Counted from the stretch's first letter, positions 1-9,155 are shown. The stretch: 44,597 nucleotides of DNA from Treponema sp. (GCA_017395545.1 JAFPUF010000026.1:1-44597), one strand, 5' to 3'. Made by a program: numbers and translations. The notes: generated by a model from the letters alone, not told the origin.

Positions 1-3000
1 GATGTAAGTCTTGTTCAGGGTAATCAGCTTCTCGGCACTTCCCGGAACCACCACATAGAACTGCAATGTACTTGCGGCTTTCGGATGGCTGCAGGTTATG
101 ACCGCTTCTCCAGGCTTCAATGCCGTAATGTAAATGCTCTGTCCGATAACAGAACCGTCACTTCCGATTCCTGTCACCTGAACTATGTCGCTGTCACTCG
201 TAGACCATTTGAGGTTATAGACATCGCTTGATACAACGCCTGTTCCTGTGAGTGTCGCGCTGAGAGTCTGTGACTTTCCTTTTTTGAGCGTGGTGACGGT
301 AGAGCTTGCGGTGATATAGACGGCGTTCACTTCTTTTTCCTTAACATACACCATCATCTCCGCACTTGCCTGTTCCGCACCGCTGCTTGAAGCGATGAGG
401 CGAGCCTTTACTGTTGTCGTTCCGGCACCCACTGCCGTTATCTGGGCTGTTGTCTTTGTGCCTTTTACAGAACAGATATTGCTGTTTTCAACCGAATATT
501 CAATGTGAGTCGCAACATTCGTATTCGGAACCTGCATTGAAACAAAGCTCACTTCTCCCTGGGTAATCGTCATATTCTGCTGCGGAAATGCGAATGTCGA
601 ATACTGCTGAACATTCACAATTACCTGCTGATTGTATGCTGCCTTCGGGTGAGTGATTGTAATCGTTACGCTTCCGGTCTGCTTCGGCGTAATAGTGCAG
701 ACATTGGCTGAATACTGGAAATCAATGATGTCATAAACATCAAGCGACCAGGAGAAATTGTATTTATCGGTTGCTTCTCCGTTCACAAGACTTGCGGTAA
801 TTGTCTGCGCTGAATCTGTCGGCTTCATGGTGACAATCGAAGAAGGAACGGTGATGTAACAGTCGCTCTTCTTCTCTTCATCACACACAACAAGAATCTG
901 AGCAGAGTAGGCGGCTTTCGGATGGCTTACGGTGATGTATGTTGTCCCAGCTGCCAATGCACGGACTTTTCCTATCTCATTCTGACCATAAACTATAGCA
1001 ATCTTTGAGTCATTCGACTGCCAGATAAAATCACTCTTGTCGCTTTCACTTCCTCCCACAAGTTCTGCAGTAATCGAAGTGTAGCTTGTTCCGCAGGTAA
1101 GCGTCATTACACTTGATGTGAGCTGGATATACGGATTTGCACTCGCCGCAATCGGGTCTATTACCTGTGCGATAATCTGCAAAGAGTAGGTGCAACTCTT
1201 GTTCGTTACCGTGATGATAGCAGTTCCGATTTTGTTTCCTTTGAACATGGCCGTTGCACCGCTCGAAGTTACATCCACAATAGCAGGATTGCTCGAAGTC
1301 CAGGTGTAGCCGTCAACAATCACGGTATCAGAGTTCTTCACGCTCACGGTTACGGTTCTTGTATTTCCCTCTCCAATCGCAACGACATTGTTTGATGTTG
1401 TCAGGTATGTATAGCCCGCAAGTTCTTCTGCACTGTTTCCCACAACAACAAGCACTTTCTTGCTTATATCTGTCTTTGTGTGCGTAATGGTGATTTCTGC
1501 CTGACCACTGGAAACGGGCTTTATGTAGGCAACTCCTTCTTCCGACTGGGCATAAATCTGTGCAACCGAATCATTATCAATGGAAAAAGAGAATCCGCCT
1601 GTATCACTTCCTGAATAATTTACCAGCGTGGCCTGTAGTTTCTGGGAAGAATCGTCACGGAGCATGGTAAGAACGTCCTGAGACGAAATATAAACAACAG
1701 GTTCAACTTCCGGGATAACATATTCACTTCCGACTCGGACATAAATTTTAATCGTATTCTGGCTGTCCGGGTGCGTAATTTTTATAACGCTCTCCCCCTC
1801 ACTGACAGCCGTAATTGTCGCGCTCGTTCCGTTAGAAATCACTGTCGCAACGTTCTCATTCTCGCTCTTCCAGCTGATGTTAGAATACTCACTTGAAGGA
1901 AGACTAATTGCGGTTACAGAAACTTTCGCTGAATTTCCCGCTCCGCCCAAAGTCACGACATTCTGTGTGGTGGTGAAATAAATCTCAGGCTCAGTCTGAA
2001 CAGCTCCTTCCGGGTAAACTGTCATTATGAATTCACAGGAATAACTCGTTCCATTTTCTATGATGCTTCCTGTAAGTTTTGACTTTCCGCTCTTTAAGCC
2101 CTTTACTGTACAGGCAAGCGGATAATCATTGTTTTTCTGCACGCTGATTACTGACGGATCAGAAATAGTCCACTTGAACTGAGAGAAATCGTACTCCACA
2201 TACTCTTCTTCGGATGCACCTTCATTCTCAAAGCCCGCATGACTGCATACTACCGTAACTTCATTCCCAACGGTGAAGTTATAATAGAGCTTGTCCGCAT
2301 AAAGGGCTTTCATGTTCATCAGCGTTTCTTCATCGTCCGCTGTCATAACAAGAACAGTTTTATCTGAATCTGCCTTATTGTGATGTGCATTCAGATGGCT
2401 GATTGTACTTCCAGTTCCATGAGCAGGAGCTTTTACCGTTGCAATATTTCCGTTTCCTGTTGCCGAAAGACGAGAATCATCAATGCTCCAGGTAATGCCG
2501 GAATCATCGGAAGAAGATTTATTATTTCCACGAAGCTGCACGGTATAATCCTTTGACTCACCGTTCAGGATACGAAGAAGTTCCTCACCTGTAAAATAAA
2601 GCGGCTCTTCAAGAATCGCATCTTTATTCAGAACCTTTACCAGAATCTCAGTAGGGTAGAGGATTTTCGGGTGCGTGATTGTGATTACCGCCGTTCCCTC
2701 AGCAAGCGGTTCAAGATAAGCTGAGCCATAAGAATAGGTTGCAGCAGCGGCACGTGCTGAAGTATGGAAAACTGAACCGTTTGCTGTCTCAAGATTGATT
2801 ACCTTGCCTGTGCTTCCGTCCGCTGCGGTGCTTTTTACGCTCCACATAAAGCCGGATTCGTCCCCATCTTCCCCGCCTTTAAGCGAGATATTGATTGTCT
2901 GGCCTGCAGCTCCGACTTTTGTTCTGATATAGTTCTGACTTGTGGTGATATAGCAGCTTGCGTCAACTGCGTCTTTGAGCTGACCGTTTGCAATCACAAG

Positions 3001-4209
3001 AACTTCACGGCTATACTCACTCTTTTCGTGAGAGATAATCAGCTTGCAGGAACCGTTAGCCACACCTTTGAGCGTTACCTGATTCCCAACAGAACCAACT
3101 ATTTCAGCAACATTATAATCGTCAAGAATATATTTGAAGCCGTCGATGTTATATTCGCCTTCTTTCAGATTAACAAGTTCGCTTGTTATGGTCTGCTCGG
3201 TCTCTCCAGTCAAAGTGACAACGGTTGTGCTCGGCTGGATGTACACATTCTTTACAATCGAAATTACACGGCACAGAATATCAAGCGGATAGGTTGAATC
3301 TGGGTGAGTTACGCGCAATGTGCAGCTTCCGCCATGCTTAGGACTGATTACCGCATTGTTTCCGTTGCAACTCAAGCTAATCGGGCTTTCATCATCTTTT
3401 TCGTTGATGATTTCCCACGCAAACTGACTGTCGAGCGAACTTTCTTTACCGTTCACAAGTGAAACTGAGATTGACTTGTCTCCATCGTCCTGGTTCATCG
3501 TTACAATGTTGTTGCTTGTGGTGATGTAACTTACTTCGGTTGCGTCCGCAAAGACATACACGCCCATGTAATACGGATAAGCTGCCTTTGTGTGCGTGAT
3601 TTTGATTCTTGCATATCCGGCATCCTTTGCCGTAATCATACAATACTGACCTGTCGGCTGAATCGAAGCGACTGCAGGATTGTCTACGGTCCAGGTATAA
3701 CCGTCAATGTCCGAAACATCGCCGCCATAAAGTGAGACAAATACCTTCTCGCTCACGCCCGGTGAAGTCTGCAAGACTGAATAATTTGAATAAATGTACG
3801 GCTCTGTCGTGACCTCGTAGTTTTCTGCAAAGCCCTTTACCGTAACAAGACAATGTGCCTCATAACCGCCGTAAGAACAGCGGAGCGAAGTCTGACCTTC
3901 TGCCAGTCCTTTAATAGTTACGCCCCAGTTAGATGATTTGTCGCACTCAATAATCGAAGCGTCATAATCCCATTTTAGCGTGATGTTTTTCTGTTCCTTG
4001 CTCGGCTTTACCGAAACAGAAACATATTCCATCGCCCCAATCTGCGTTTCTAAAGCTGTCTTTGCAAGCGAAAGCGAATTGATTTCGATTACATTTGATG
4101 TAGGGCTTTCGTCAAAGCTGTTGAAAAAGCTGCATGACGGAAATCCAAGAGCGAAACTTGCAAGCGACAAAAAACCTGCAAGCCTGAGTTTTATATTTGA
4201 GATTTTCAT
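1..4209 (-). CDS. Giant Big_2-repeat surface lipoprotein, C-terminus beyond left edge
   Basis: The frame is open from the ATG at 4209 to base 1, giving 1,403 visible codons with no stop, so the gene is partial. The first about 25 residues form a signal peptide ending in FPSC, a relaxed spirochaete-type lipobox, so the protein is probably lipidated and surface exposed. The rest is about 13 Ig-like repeats of 90-110 residues. Each repeat starts with a strand like YITTSNNVVTM and ends with a pattern like G.A.ITITHPKA.Y...ILV, typical of bacterial Ig-like Big_2 domains. An AGGAG ribosome site precedes the start. It lies 46 bp after trbI on the same strand, so it is probably the last gene of the trbF-trbG-trbI operon. 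The inferred role is an adhesin or mating-pair stabiliser for conjugation. That role rests on position only; a general surface adhesin is the alternative. Confidence 0.85.
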   Translation of the reverse strand, partial: MKISNIKLRLAGFLSLASFALGFPSCSFFNSFDESPTSNVIEINSLSLAKTALETQIGAMEYVSVSVKPSKEQKNITLKWDYDASIIECDKSSNWGVTIKGLAEGQTSLRCSYGGYEAHCLVTVKGFAENYEVTTEPYIYSNYSVLQTSPGVSEKVFVSLYGGDVSDIDGYTWTVDNPAVASIQPTGQYCMITAKDAGYARIKITHTKAAYPYYMGVYVFADATEVSYITTSNNIVTMNQDDGDKSISVSLVNGKESSLDSQFAWEIINEKDDESPISLSCNGNNAVISPKHGGSCTLRVTHPDSTYPLDILCRVISIVKNVYIQPSTTVVTLTGETEQTITSELVNLKEGEYNIDGFKYILDDYNVAEIVGSVGNQVTLKGVANGSCKLIISHEKSEYSREVLVIANGQLKDAVDASCYITTSQNYIRTKVGAAGQTINISLKGGEDGDESGFMWSVKSTAADGSTGKVINLETANGSVFHTSARAAAATYSYGSAYLEPLAEGTAVITITHPKILYPTEILVKVLNKDAILEEPLYFTGEELLRILNGESKDYTVQLRGNNKSSSDDSGITWSIDDSRLSATGNGNIATVKAPAHGTGSTISHLNAHHNKADSDKTVLVMTADDEETLMNMKALYADKLYYNFTVGNEVTVVCSHAGFENEGASEEEYVEYDFSQFKWTISDPSVISVQKNNDYPLACTVKGLKSGKSKLTGSIIENGTSYSCEFIMTVYPEGAVQTEPEIYFTTTQNVVTLGGAGNSAKVSVTAISLPSSEYSNISWKSENENVATVISNGTSATITAVSEGESVIKITHPDSQNTIKIYVRVGSEYVIPEVEPVVYISSQDVLTMLRDDSSQKLQATLVNYSGSDTGGFSFSIDNDSVAQIYAQSEEGVAYIKPVSSGQAEITITHTKTDISKKVLVVVGNSAEELAGYTYLTTSNNVVAIGEGNTRTVTVSVKNSDTVIVDGYTWTSSNPAIVDVTSSGATAMFKGNKIGTAIITVTNKSCTYSLQIIAQVIDPIAASANPYIQLTSSVMTLTCGTSYTSITAELVGGSESDKSDFIWQSNDSKIAIVYGQNEIGKVRALAAGTTYITVSHPKAAYSAQILVVCDEEKKSDCYITVPSSIVTMKPTDSAQTITASLVNGEATDKYNFSWSLDVYDIIDFQYSANVCTITPKQTGSVTITITHPKAAYNQQVIVNVQQYSTFAFPQQNMTITQGEVSFVSMQVPNTNVATHIEYSVENSNICSVKGTKTTAQITAVGAGTTTVKARLIASSSGAEQASAEMMVYVKEKEVNAVYITASSTVTTLKKGKSQTLSATLTGTGVVSSDVYNLKWSTSDSDIVQVTGIGSDGSVIGQSIYITALKPGEAVITCSHPKAASTLQFYVVVPGSAEKLITLNKTYI

Positions 4210-4255
4210 TAAGTACTCCTCGTGATGTAGAAAATAATCTCGTTTTAGATTTGAA

Positions 4256-5692
4256 CTATCGTGTTCTTACATACCGTTCCTGTGTCGCAGGGATTTCCAC
4301 AGGCGGAAGCTCCAGTGGCGTATTTGTAATCAGTTTGATTTCCGTGCCCTCCTTGATTTTGATTGTTGGTTTTATATCCAAAGCCTTGTTCAGGATTTTG
4401 TTTCCCATCTTGCTCGCTTCGGCGTAAACATCTGTCATTGAGTTTTTGAGATACTCGTTATTCTGCGAATTAATGTCATTTGAAATTTCCGTCTGGATAA
4501 TGCTGAATATCGCAATCATTCCGAGAGCTTTAAGCGTCTCGAACGGATGATTTGAGACGCTTCCACGATAACCGCTCGCTCCCTGCGCATTTACGCCGTT
4601 CATGTTTCCAAGCTGAACCCGGTAATTGTCCGGTCGAATAAGCAGATTCCATGCGACCTGAACATCTTTCTGCCCGTAGCTCACAGATGAATTGTAAGTT
4701 GCCATCAAAAGCGAGCCTTCTGGAATCAAAAGATAAGAATGATCCTGACTTGAATACACATTCTCAGTTACGCGGGCAATTACCACGCCTGGATTGTCCG
4801 TATTGATTGCCGTGACCAGAGCACCGGAAATAATCGTTCCGTCCCAGAGAGATGCCTTGCTCAGATACTTACCGCCAGTGCTTCCAGTTCCAGAATTAAA
4901 GAAGTTTTCGCGGTTGGTGTCGCAAGCATTTGCAGCAAGGGTAGTTGAGCCTGTAGAAGCTATCCCATTTCCGAACGCTCCGTTTCCATAAAGCGAGTTC
5001 TGTAAGCTCTGTGTCTGTGCCATCTGCTGTGCAATGAATTCTTCACGACTCATTCTTTGTCCGCTGGCATTCGTGCCATAATTCCCGCTCATAATCTGCG
5101 AAACAAGATTTCCGTTCTGCTGCTGGCTTGAATAATCCAGAGCTGCAAGCCCTTCAATCTTTCTTGGGGATTTTGAATTACGGGTATCAGGTCTGTCAGA
5201 TTTGTAATTTGACTTGCTTCCGACTGACGAAACAGGTGCGGTTCCGACTTCTCCCTGCTGAGGAAGCTGGAACTCTGCGGGCAAAGTTTCAAGAACATCG
5301 TCTATTTCTTTTTCTGACTTTTCGGTTTCGCTAGAATCAGACTTTTCAGAATTTCCAGACGAAAAATCAACAGGCGACTTGTCCTTAAACTCAATCACTG
5401 TCTTAGTTCCAGCCTTGTCGAGTTCACTTGAATCCTGCTGCTTTCGCTTCCGGCTTCCAGCGTTCATCGCAACAAAGGCAATCAGAAAAATCACAAGAAC
5501 GCCAACCATAATCACACCGATTATCGTTCCTGTGTTGAGCATACGAGCCTCATTTTCCTCTTCCGGCGGCATAAGCTCATCTTCGTCCTCGTCTGCGTAC
5601 AGTTCTTCTTCTAAAAGCTCAGCCGCATTTTCTTCTTCACTTTGAGCCGTCAGTTCCTCTGTCTGCTTTTCAGGTGATTCATTTTCGCTCAT
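4256..5692 (-). CDS. trbI: TrbI/VirB10-like T4SS core protein
   Basis: The 478-residue protein is the VirB10 homologue, which links inner and outer membranes in the T4SS core channel. It has a very acidic cytoplasmic N-terminus (about residues 1-48) and one transmembrane helix at about 52-73. A low-complexity, probably periplasmic linker follows. The C-terminal TrbI/VirB10 beta-barrel domain contains GTIISGALVTAINTDNPG and the helical antenna segment near KALGMIAIFSIIQTEI. The start codon overlaps the trbG stop as ATGA, with GGAGG seven bases upstream, so the two are translationally coupled. The length is normal for the family. Confidence 0.95.
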   Translation of the reverse strand: MSENESPEKQTEELTAQSEEENAAELLEEELYADEDEDELMPPEEENEARMLNTGTIIGVIMVGVLVIFLIAFVAMNAGSRKRKQQDSSELDKAGTKTVIEFKDKSPVDFSSGNSEKSDSSETEKSEKEIDDVLETLPAEFQLPQQGEVGTAPVSSVGSKSNYKSDRPDTRNSKSPRKIEGLAALDYSSQQQNGNLVSQIMSGNYGTNASGQRMSREEFIAQQMAQTQSLQNSLYGNGAFGNGIASTGSTTLAANACDTNRENFFNSGTGSTGGKYLSKASLWDGTIISGALVTAINTDNPGVVIARVTENVYSSQDHSYLLIPEGSLLMATYNSSVSYGQKDVQVAWNLLIRPDNYRVQLGNMNGVNAQGASGYRGSVSNHPFETLKALGMIAIFSIIQTEISNDINSQNNEYLKNSMTDVYAEASKMGNKILNKALDIKPTIKIKEGTEIKLITNTPLELPPVEIPATQERYVRTR

Positions 5693-6768
5693 TCATCACC
5701 TCCGGCCTCAGATTTTTCCGTTACATCAGTCTTTTCCAGTTCTGCTTTCTTTGTAACTTTCTTCTCAACTACAACTTTTTCTTTTCCAAGTCTTAGCGTG
5801 ATTTTGTTGATAAGGCGAGGTATCACAAAAGTGTTTTTATGAACGCTGTAATTTACGATTTCATTTTTCTCATTGAACAGAACAGGCAGCTTTTTCTGAA
5901 GAACAATCGGCTCAACCTGAATGTAGGTGCACTGTCCGTCGTCATAAATGCGGTTCGGCAAGAATTCCGGTTTTTTGAAACGTGAATATTTGATTTTGTA
6001 ATCGAAGGAAAGAAGCTCAGGATTTGATACCCGCAGATAGTCGCTTACAATCTCACGACCTTTGTTCGGCTCTTCTTTCTTTGCCCAGACATTCTTTTCA
6101 AGCGGGTATGAGAATTTGACCATAGCCATATGTGTGTCCGAGAACGAACGCAATCGGAAATGATAAACACGGCGGTCTGTGATAATCACAAGAGAGGAGT
6201 CCTGCTTTGAATAGGCGGGCTTTACGAAAAGATGCTGCACATCCTTTCCTGTAAGCGGATTTTTTGCGACTCCCGCCGTTAACTCCCAAACCGATTCATC
6301 TTCCGAAAGCAGGGGAGTGCCGATAACGACTTCGCCCTCTTCTAGAACAATATCTGTCAAATGATAGGGCTGAGCGTAGACTTCGAATACAAAGTTATCA
6401 TTGAACTGATAGAAAAATGTCCCGCTTTTATAATGCTCCGGCTTCTGTGTCGCCCGCTTCTGGCTGTCAGTTACCGCATCATAACCTGTGAGCTTCTTAC
6501 TGTCAGTTTCGGGGTTATCATGCTGTTCAGGAACATAAACAGGACGGTCCACATATACTACTGTTTCCTCAACATCCTGTACCTTTAGTTCTTCTTGTGT
6601 CAGAAAGTTCTTTTCGTCAGCTTCATTAAGCTGCTCTTCTTCCTCAATGGAACTGGCGTTTTCAGGCGACTCTACCTTAAAGTCGTTGGGAAGTTCCATG
6701 TTCTTTGTGGTTGTGCATGAAGTAAGCAGAACGCTCACCGTAAACACATATGCAAGTTTTCTTTTCAT
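5689..6768 (-). CDS. trbG: TrbG/VirB9-like outer-membrane T4SS protein with lipobox
   Basis: The 359-residue protein matches TrbG/VirB9, which forms the outer-membrane part of the T4SS core with VirB10. The C-terminal half carries the beta-rich VirB9/CagX-type domain, for example TYIQVEPIVLQKKLPVLFNE, which contacts VirB10. The N-terminus is a signal peptide ending LLTSC, so the protein is probably a lipoprotein itself. In classical systems the separate VirB7 or TrbH lipoprotein anchors the complex; none is visible nearby, so this protein may supply both roles (inference). Residues about 30-90 are acidic. GAGGAG lies seven bases before the ATG. It overlaps trbI by 4 bp. Confidence 0.92.
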   Translation of the reverse strand: MKRKLAYVFTVSVLLTSCTTTKNMELPNDFKVESPENASSIEEEEQLNEADEKNFLTQEELKVQDVEETVVYVDRPVYVPEQHDNPETDSKKLTGYDAVTDSQKRATQKPEHYKSGTFFYQFNDNFVFEVYAQPYHLTDIVLEEGEVVIGTPLLSEDESVWELTAGVAKNPLTGKDVQHLFVKPAYSKQDSSLVIITDRRVYHFRLRSFSDTHMAMVKFSYPLEKNVWAKKEEPNKGREIVSDYLRVSNPELLSFDYKIKYSRFKKPEFLPNRIYDDGQCTYIQVEPIVLQKKLPVLFNEKNEIVNYSVHKNTFVIPRLINKITLRLGKEKVVVEKKVTKKAELEKTDVTEKSEAGGDE

Positions 6769-6807
6769 TGGTTGTACTCCTCTTGATGTATTTTTTTGTT
6801 TTGTGAC

Positions 6808-7512
6808 TTATTTTGTTTTTGAAGGTGTATTTTCAATCGGCTTCATGTCAAAAGCCGTAATGTAAATTCCTAGCGGATTATCCTTAATGTCCTCGTCCGA
6901 AGGCTGGAGCATTTTGACCGTAATAACCGCACGGAACAACTCATCGCTCATCATCTGCCCGGAAAGCTGTCGTGTGATAATCTGATAATCAACCTGATAA
7001 GTATCAGCGGAAAGTTTTAGCGGTTCGGTCTGGAAAATTACTTCTTTGGTGCGGTTCCCGAAATCCTTGAATGGATTGTTTTCACGAACAAGAGTTGAAT
7101 ACTTCTGTGCCGTTGTAGAAGTCAGAAGATGATAGGTTTTTGCAACAGATTTTTTCATCACCGTCTTGTCTGTGGAAAGCGTGTTCGTCAGACTGATGAA
7201 TTCTTTGACCTGTTCCTGAACCGCAACTTCGGGAACATTGAAGTTCTGATAGTTTCTGCGGGAAACAGGTCCGATATACTGCGTTTCGCCAAAATCATTC
7301 ATCGTAACAAGTACGGGAATTGAATCCGGGCGGCTAACTGCAAAAATGGTGATTCCGATGGAAAGAAAAAAAGAAAGGGTAGCCACAATAACCACGAATT
7401 TCAGAATCCGGTTCTCCTGCTGCACCTGACCGCAAATATAGTCAAAATGCTGGAGCTGCGGGTTGAAAGGGGTTGCGTTGGTTCCCTTTGGCAAGAAATT
7501 TTTTGAACTCAA
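6808..7512 (-). CDS. trbF: TrbF/VirB8-like inner-membrane T4SS assembly protein
   Basis: The 234-residue protein has a short cytoplasmic segment, a single membrane helix at about 38-60, and a periplasmic VirB8/TrbF domain ending in the family motif NPLGIYITAFDMK. VirB8 proteins nucleate assembly of the T4SS channel. The start is a TTG at 7512, supported by GGGAGG eight bases upstream; no ATG fits. It is the first gene of the minus-strand operon trbF-trbG-trbI-Ig lipoprotein. The operator-like palindrome CCTGCCCAGG lies immediately before its ribosome-binding site. Confidence 0.92.
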   Translation of the reverse strand: MSSKNFLPKGTNATPFNPQLQHFDYICGQVQQENRILKFVVIVATLSFFLSIGITIFAVSRPDSIPVLVTMNDFGETQYIGPVSRRNYQNFNVPEVAVQEQVKEFISLTNTLSTDKTVMKKSVAKTYHLLTSTTAQKYSTLVRENNPFKDFGNRTKEVIFQTEPLKLSADTYQVDYQIITRQLSGQMMSDELFRAVITVKMLQPSDEDIKDNPLGIYITAFDMKPIENTPSKTK

Positions 7513-7520
7513 TGTACCTC

Positions 7521-7530
7521 CCTGGGCAGG
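7521..7530 (-). promoter_or_regulatory. Candidate operator CCTGCCCAGG upstream of trbF
   Basis: The 10-bp palindrome (CCTG-CC-CAGG) lies 8 nt before the TTG start of trbF and overlaps the start of the Shine-Dalgarno sequence. The same 10 bp precede the topoisomerase and traG genes in the same position. It sits downstream of the promoter at 7544-7572, where a repressor could block initiation or early elongation. Confidence 0.65.
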
Positions 7531-7543
7531 TCAGTACAATTTC

Positions 7544-7572
7544 AGAATATCTAAAAGCGGGCTTTTGGTCAA
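7544..7572 (-). promoter_or_regulatory. Predicted sigma70-type promoter of the trbF operon
   Basis: On the minus strand, TTGACC (7572-7567) is followed after 17 bp by TATTCT (7549-7544). The start site would be near 7537, a few bases before the CCTGCCCAGG palindrome. Confidence 0.5.
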
Positions 7573-7593
7573 TATTTCATTTAGTACATATCA

Positions 7594-7628
7594 GGCGGAG
7601 ATTTCAACTCAGACTTGAAATCTCCGCC
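7594..7628 (-). terminator. Perfect 14-bp hairpin after the relaxase gene
   Basis: GGCGGAGATTTCAA (7594-7607) and its exact reverse complement (7615-7628) surround a 7-nt loop, 17 bp after the relaxase stop codon. An outer 9-bp inverted pair, GTCAATATT (7568-7576) and AATATTGAC (7629-7637), brackets it. There is no T-tract after the stem on the minus strand, so it may be a Rho-type pause or an mRNA-stabilising hairpin rather than a simple intrinsic terminator. Confidence 0.6.
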
Positions 7629-7644
7629 AATATTGACATTTCAT

Positions 7645-8835
7645 TTATCTTTCAAATCCGTATGATTTATCATTAACGACACGGATATTTCGTTCTGAAA
7701 TCTGCTTCTTCAATCCACCTGCAGGAGCGGAAATTGATACAGTCTTTCCTTCAAGATTTTCCTTGTGAAGCTGATAAACCGGGACATAGATTCTTTCTTT
7801 ATCCGTTCTGATAATAATCGCGTCATTCCAGCTTTCGTCTTTATCAAAATTGATTGTCTTCTCAACTACACCGTAAACGCTTCCACCTTCAAACAAACGC
7901 AGGGGTAGAGTAGATGATTTGAGAAATTCATCAAGAAACAAATTGTATCGTCCGCTTGCCTGTAATACTTCCTGCCATTCTGGATTCAGCGTGAAAAAAG
8001 CATCTTCTTTCTGTGCAAGTTTTATTGTTGTCAGATATGCAAGCCTGTTCTGTAAACTCTGATCCAGGTTATTTGCAAAAATCTTTCCGTCATATTGCAA
8101 CAACCTCTCGTCAAGACTCGTCCATCTGGCCGCTAGAGGAAGCCGTTCCTTTGACGCCTGGATTTCTTCATAACTTCGCTCACCTATCATTGCTGTTGTC
8201 ATTTCAGAAAGCACTTCCCGCATGGTCGTCTTAACCATCTCTTTTGCAAAAAATACTCTTCGTCCGTTCTTGTCTGTTCCGTTGATTGCAAGATGTGCAT
8301 GACGATGAGAGGTATTATTGTGGATGCAACTTTCCCAGTAAAGCTTGTAGCCCGTAAGATTTTCCAATCGTTCAATGAACTTCCCTGTCAAAAGCTTCAA
8401 GTCCACATTCTGACTTTCCGGCGAGATGATGCATTTGAAATGGTCTTTGTCCATGTTCGCTTCATATTCCGAAAGGTCAGTTCCAAACAATTCCGGTTTT
8501 TCCTCGACTTCTGATTTCTCAGTCTGCGGCATATAGGTTTTCAGGTATTTCAAATGAGATTCTTTTGAGTGGCCAATCGACATCTTAAAAGTGACTCTCT
8601 GCTGGCGTGAGTTATCCGAACCTTCCGACTTTGCATGAAAACCGCTGTTTCCATAAACGGCATTCTGTAATTTGTGCCATCTGGCACTTTTTGTTTTAGT
8701 GAGATTTTTCAAAATCCTGTTCAGGTTCCCAACATCGTCTTTTCTATACGCTGGTCTTCGCCAGTCATAAAGCCCGGTGTCTTTCTCAGGATTTTCTTTT
8801 TTGAGATGATTAAAAATTAATTTGATATTCGCCAT
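7645..8835 (-). CDS. MOBP/VirD2-like conjugative relaxase
   Basis: Relaxases nick the plasmid at oriT and pilot the strand through the T4SS. This 396-residue protein has the HUH-type metal motif in HNNTSHRHAHLAING (H172, H177, H179, H181), set in an HFKCIISPE...W.SCIHNN context typical of VirD2-like relaxases with a DUF3363-type layout. The catalytic tyrosine is probably Y97 or Y101 in HLKYLKTY. The N-terminal 80 residues are basic, and the C-terminal region lacks a helicase. The start ATG at 8835 has GGAG nine bases upstream. The gene is divergent from the topoisomerase, with the candidate oriT between them. It ends 17 bp before a strong hairpin and is not obviously cotranscribed with trbF. 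Confidence 0.85.
   Translation of the reverse strand: MANIKLIFNHLKKENPEKDTGLYDWRRPAYRKDDVGNLNRILKNLTKTKSARWHKLQNAVYGNSGFHAKSEGSDNSRQQRVTFKMSIGHSKESHLKYLKTYMPQTEKSEVEEKPELFGTDLSEYEANMDKDHFKCIISPESQNVDLKLLTGKFIERLENLTGYKLYWESCIHNNTSHRHAHLAINGTDKNGRRVFFAKEMVKTTMREVLSEMTTAMIGERSYEEIQASKERLPLAARWTSLDERLLQYDGKIFANNLDQSLQNRLAYLTTIKLAQKEDAFFTLNPEWQEVLQASGRYNLFLDEFLKSSTLPLRLFEGGSVYGVVEKTINFDKDESWNDAIIIRTDKERIYVPVYQLHKENLEGKTVSISAPAGGLKKQISERNIRVVNDKSYGFER
8674..8687. repeat. Perfect palindrome GTGCCA-TC-TGGCAC inside the relaxase gene
   Basis: GTGCCATCTGGCAC sits in the 5' part of the relaxase coding sequence. It repeats the core of the two 19-bp direct repeats in the adjacent intergenic region, so it may belong to the same set of protein-binding sites. 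Confidence 0.6.
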
Positions 8836-8852
8836 ATACGCTCCGTTTTTAA

Positions 8853-8871
8853 TGCGCCACTTGGCACATCA
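8853..8871 (+). repeat. 19-bp direct repeat, copy 1
   Basis: TGCGCCACTTGGCACATCA matches copy 2 at 9082-9100 except for the two central bases. It lies just upstream of the relaxase start, where binding could also repress relaxase transcription. Confidence 0.8.
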
Positions 8872-9081
8872 GATTGATATATGGACAGGTCGGATTAAAT
8901 GTATCGAAGCAAGAAGCAAAAGGTCAAGACAGCAGAAACCAGCAAAAACAGGGTTGTGCCACACGAAAATGCCCCGTGCCACAAATCTTCGTAGGTATTA
9001 CAAGAAATTAAATACTTCCGTGCCACATTTTTTTATCTTGTGATCAGTTGGTTCAAGAAACTTTCATCACTTTAGTCACTT

Positions 9082-9100
9082 TGCGCCATCTGGCACATCA
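9082..9100 (+). repeat. 19-bp direct repeat, copy 2
   Basis: TGCGCCATCTGGCACATCA matches copy 1 at 8853-8871. It lies just upstream of the predicted -35 of the topoisomerase promoter. Confidence 0.8.
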
Positions 9101-9108
9101 CAAATTGC

Positions 9109-9137
9109 TTGATTCTCTTCCTCAAAATCACTATCTT
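9109..9137 (+). promoter_or_regulatory. Possible promoter of the topoisomerase gene
   Basis: TTGATT (9109-9114) and TATCTT (9132-9137) are separated by 17 bp. The start would fall near 9144, about 12 bp before the CCTGCCCAGG palindrome, matching the layout at trbF and traG. The -10 is weak. Confidence 0.35.
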
Positions 9138-9155
9138 AATCCAATCATACTTCGA

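Noticed and set aside
1..4209. Short plus-strand frames opposite the Ig-repeat gene as separate genes
   Set aside because: They lie antisense to a continuous 1,403-codon frame with clear repeat structure and have no ribosome sites.
8822..9043. A 73-residue plus-strand frame across the relaxase-topoisomerase gap
   Set aside because: It starts inside the antisense relaxase gene and runs through the repeat cluster; the composition is not protein-like.
9091..9108. TGGCAC followed by TTGC resembling a sigma54 -24/-12 promoter
   Set aside because: The spacing is 8 bp instead of 5, and the TGGCAC belongs to the 19-bp repeat family.
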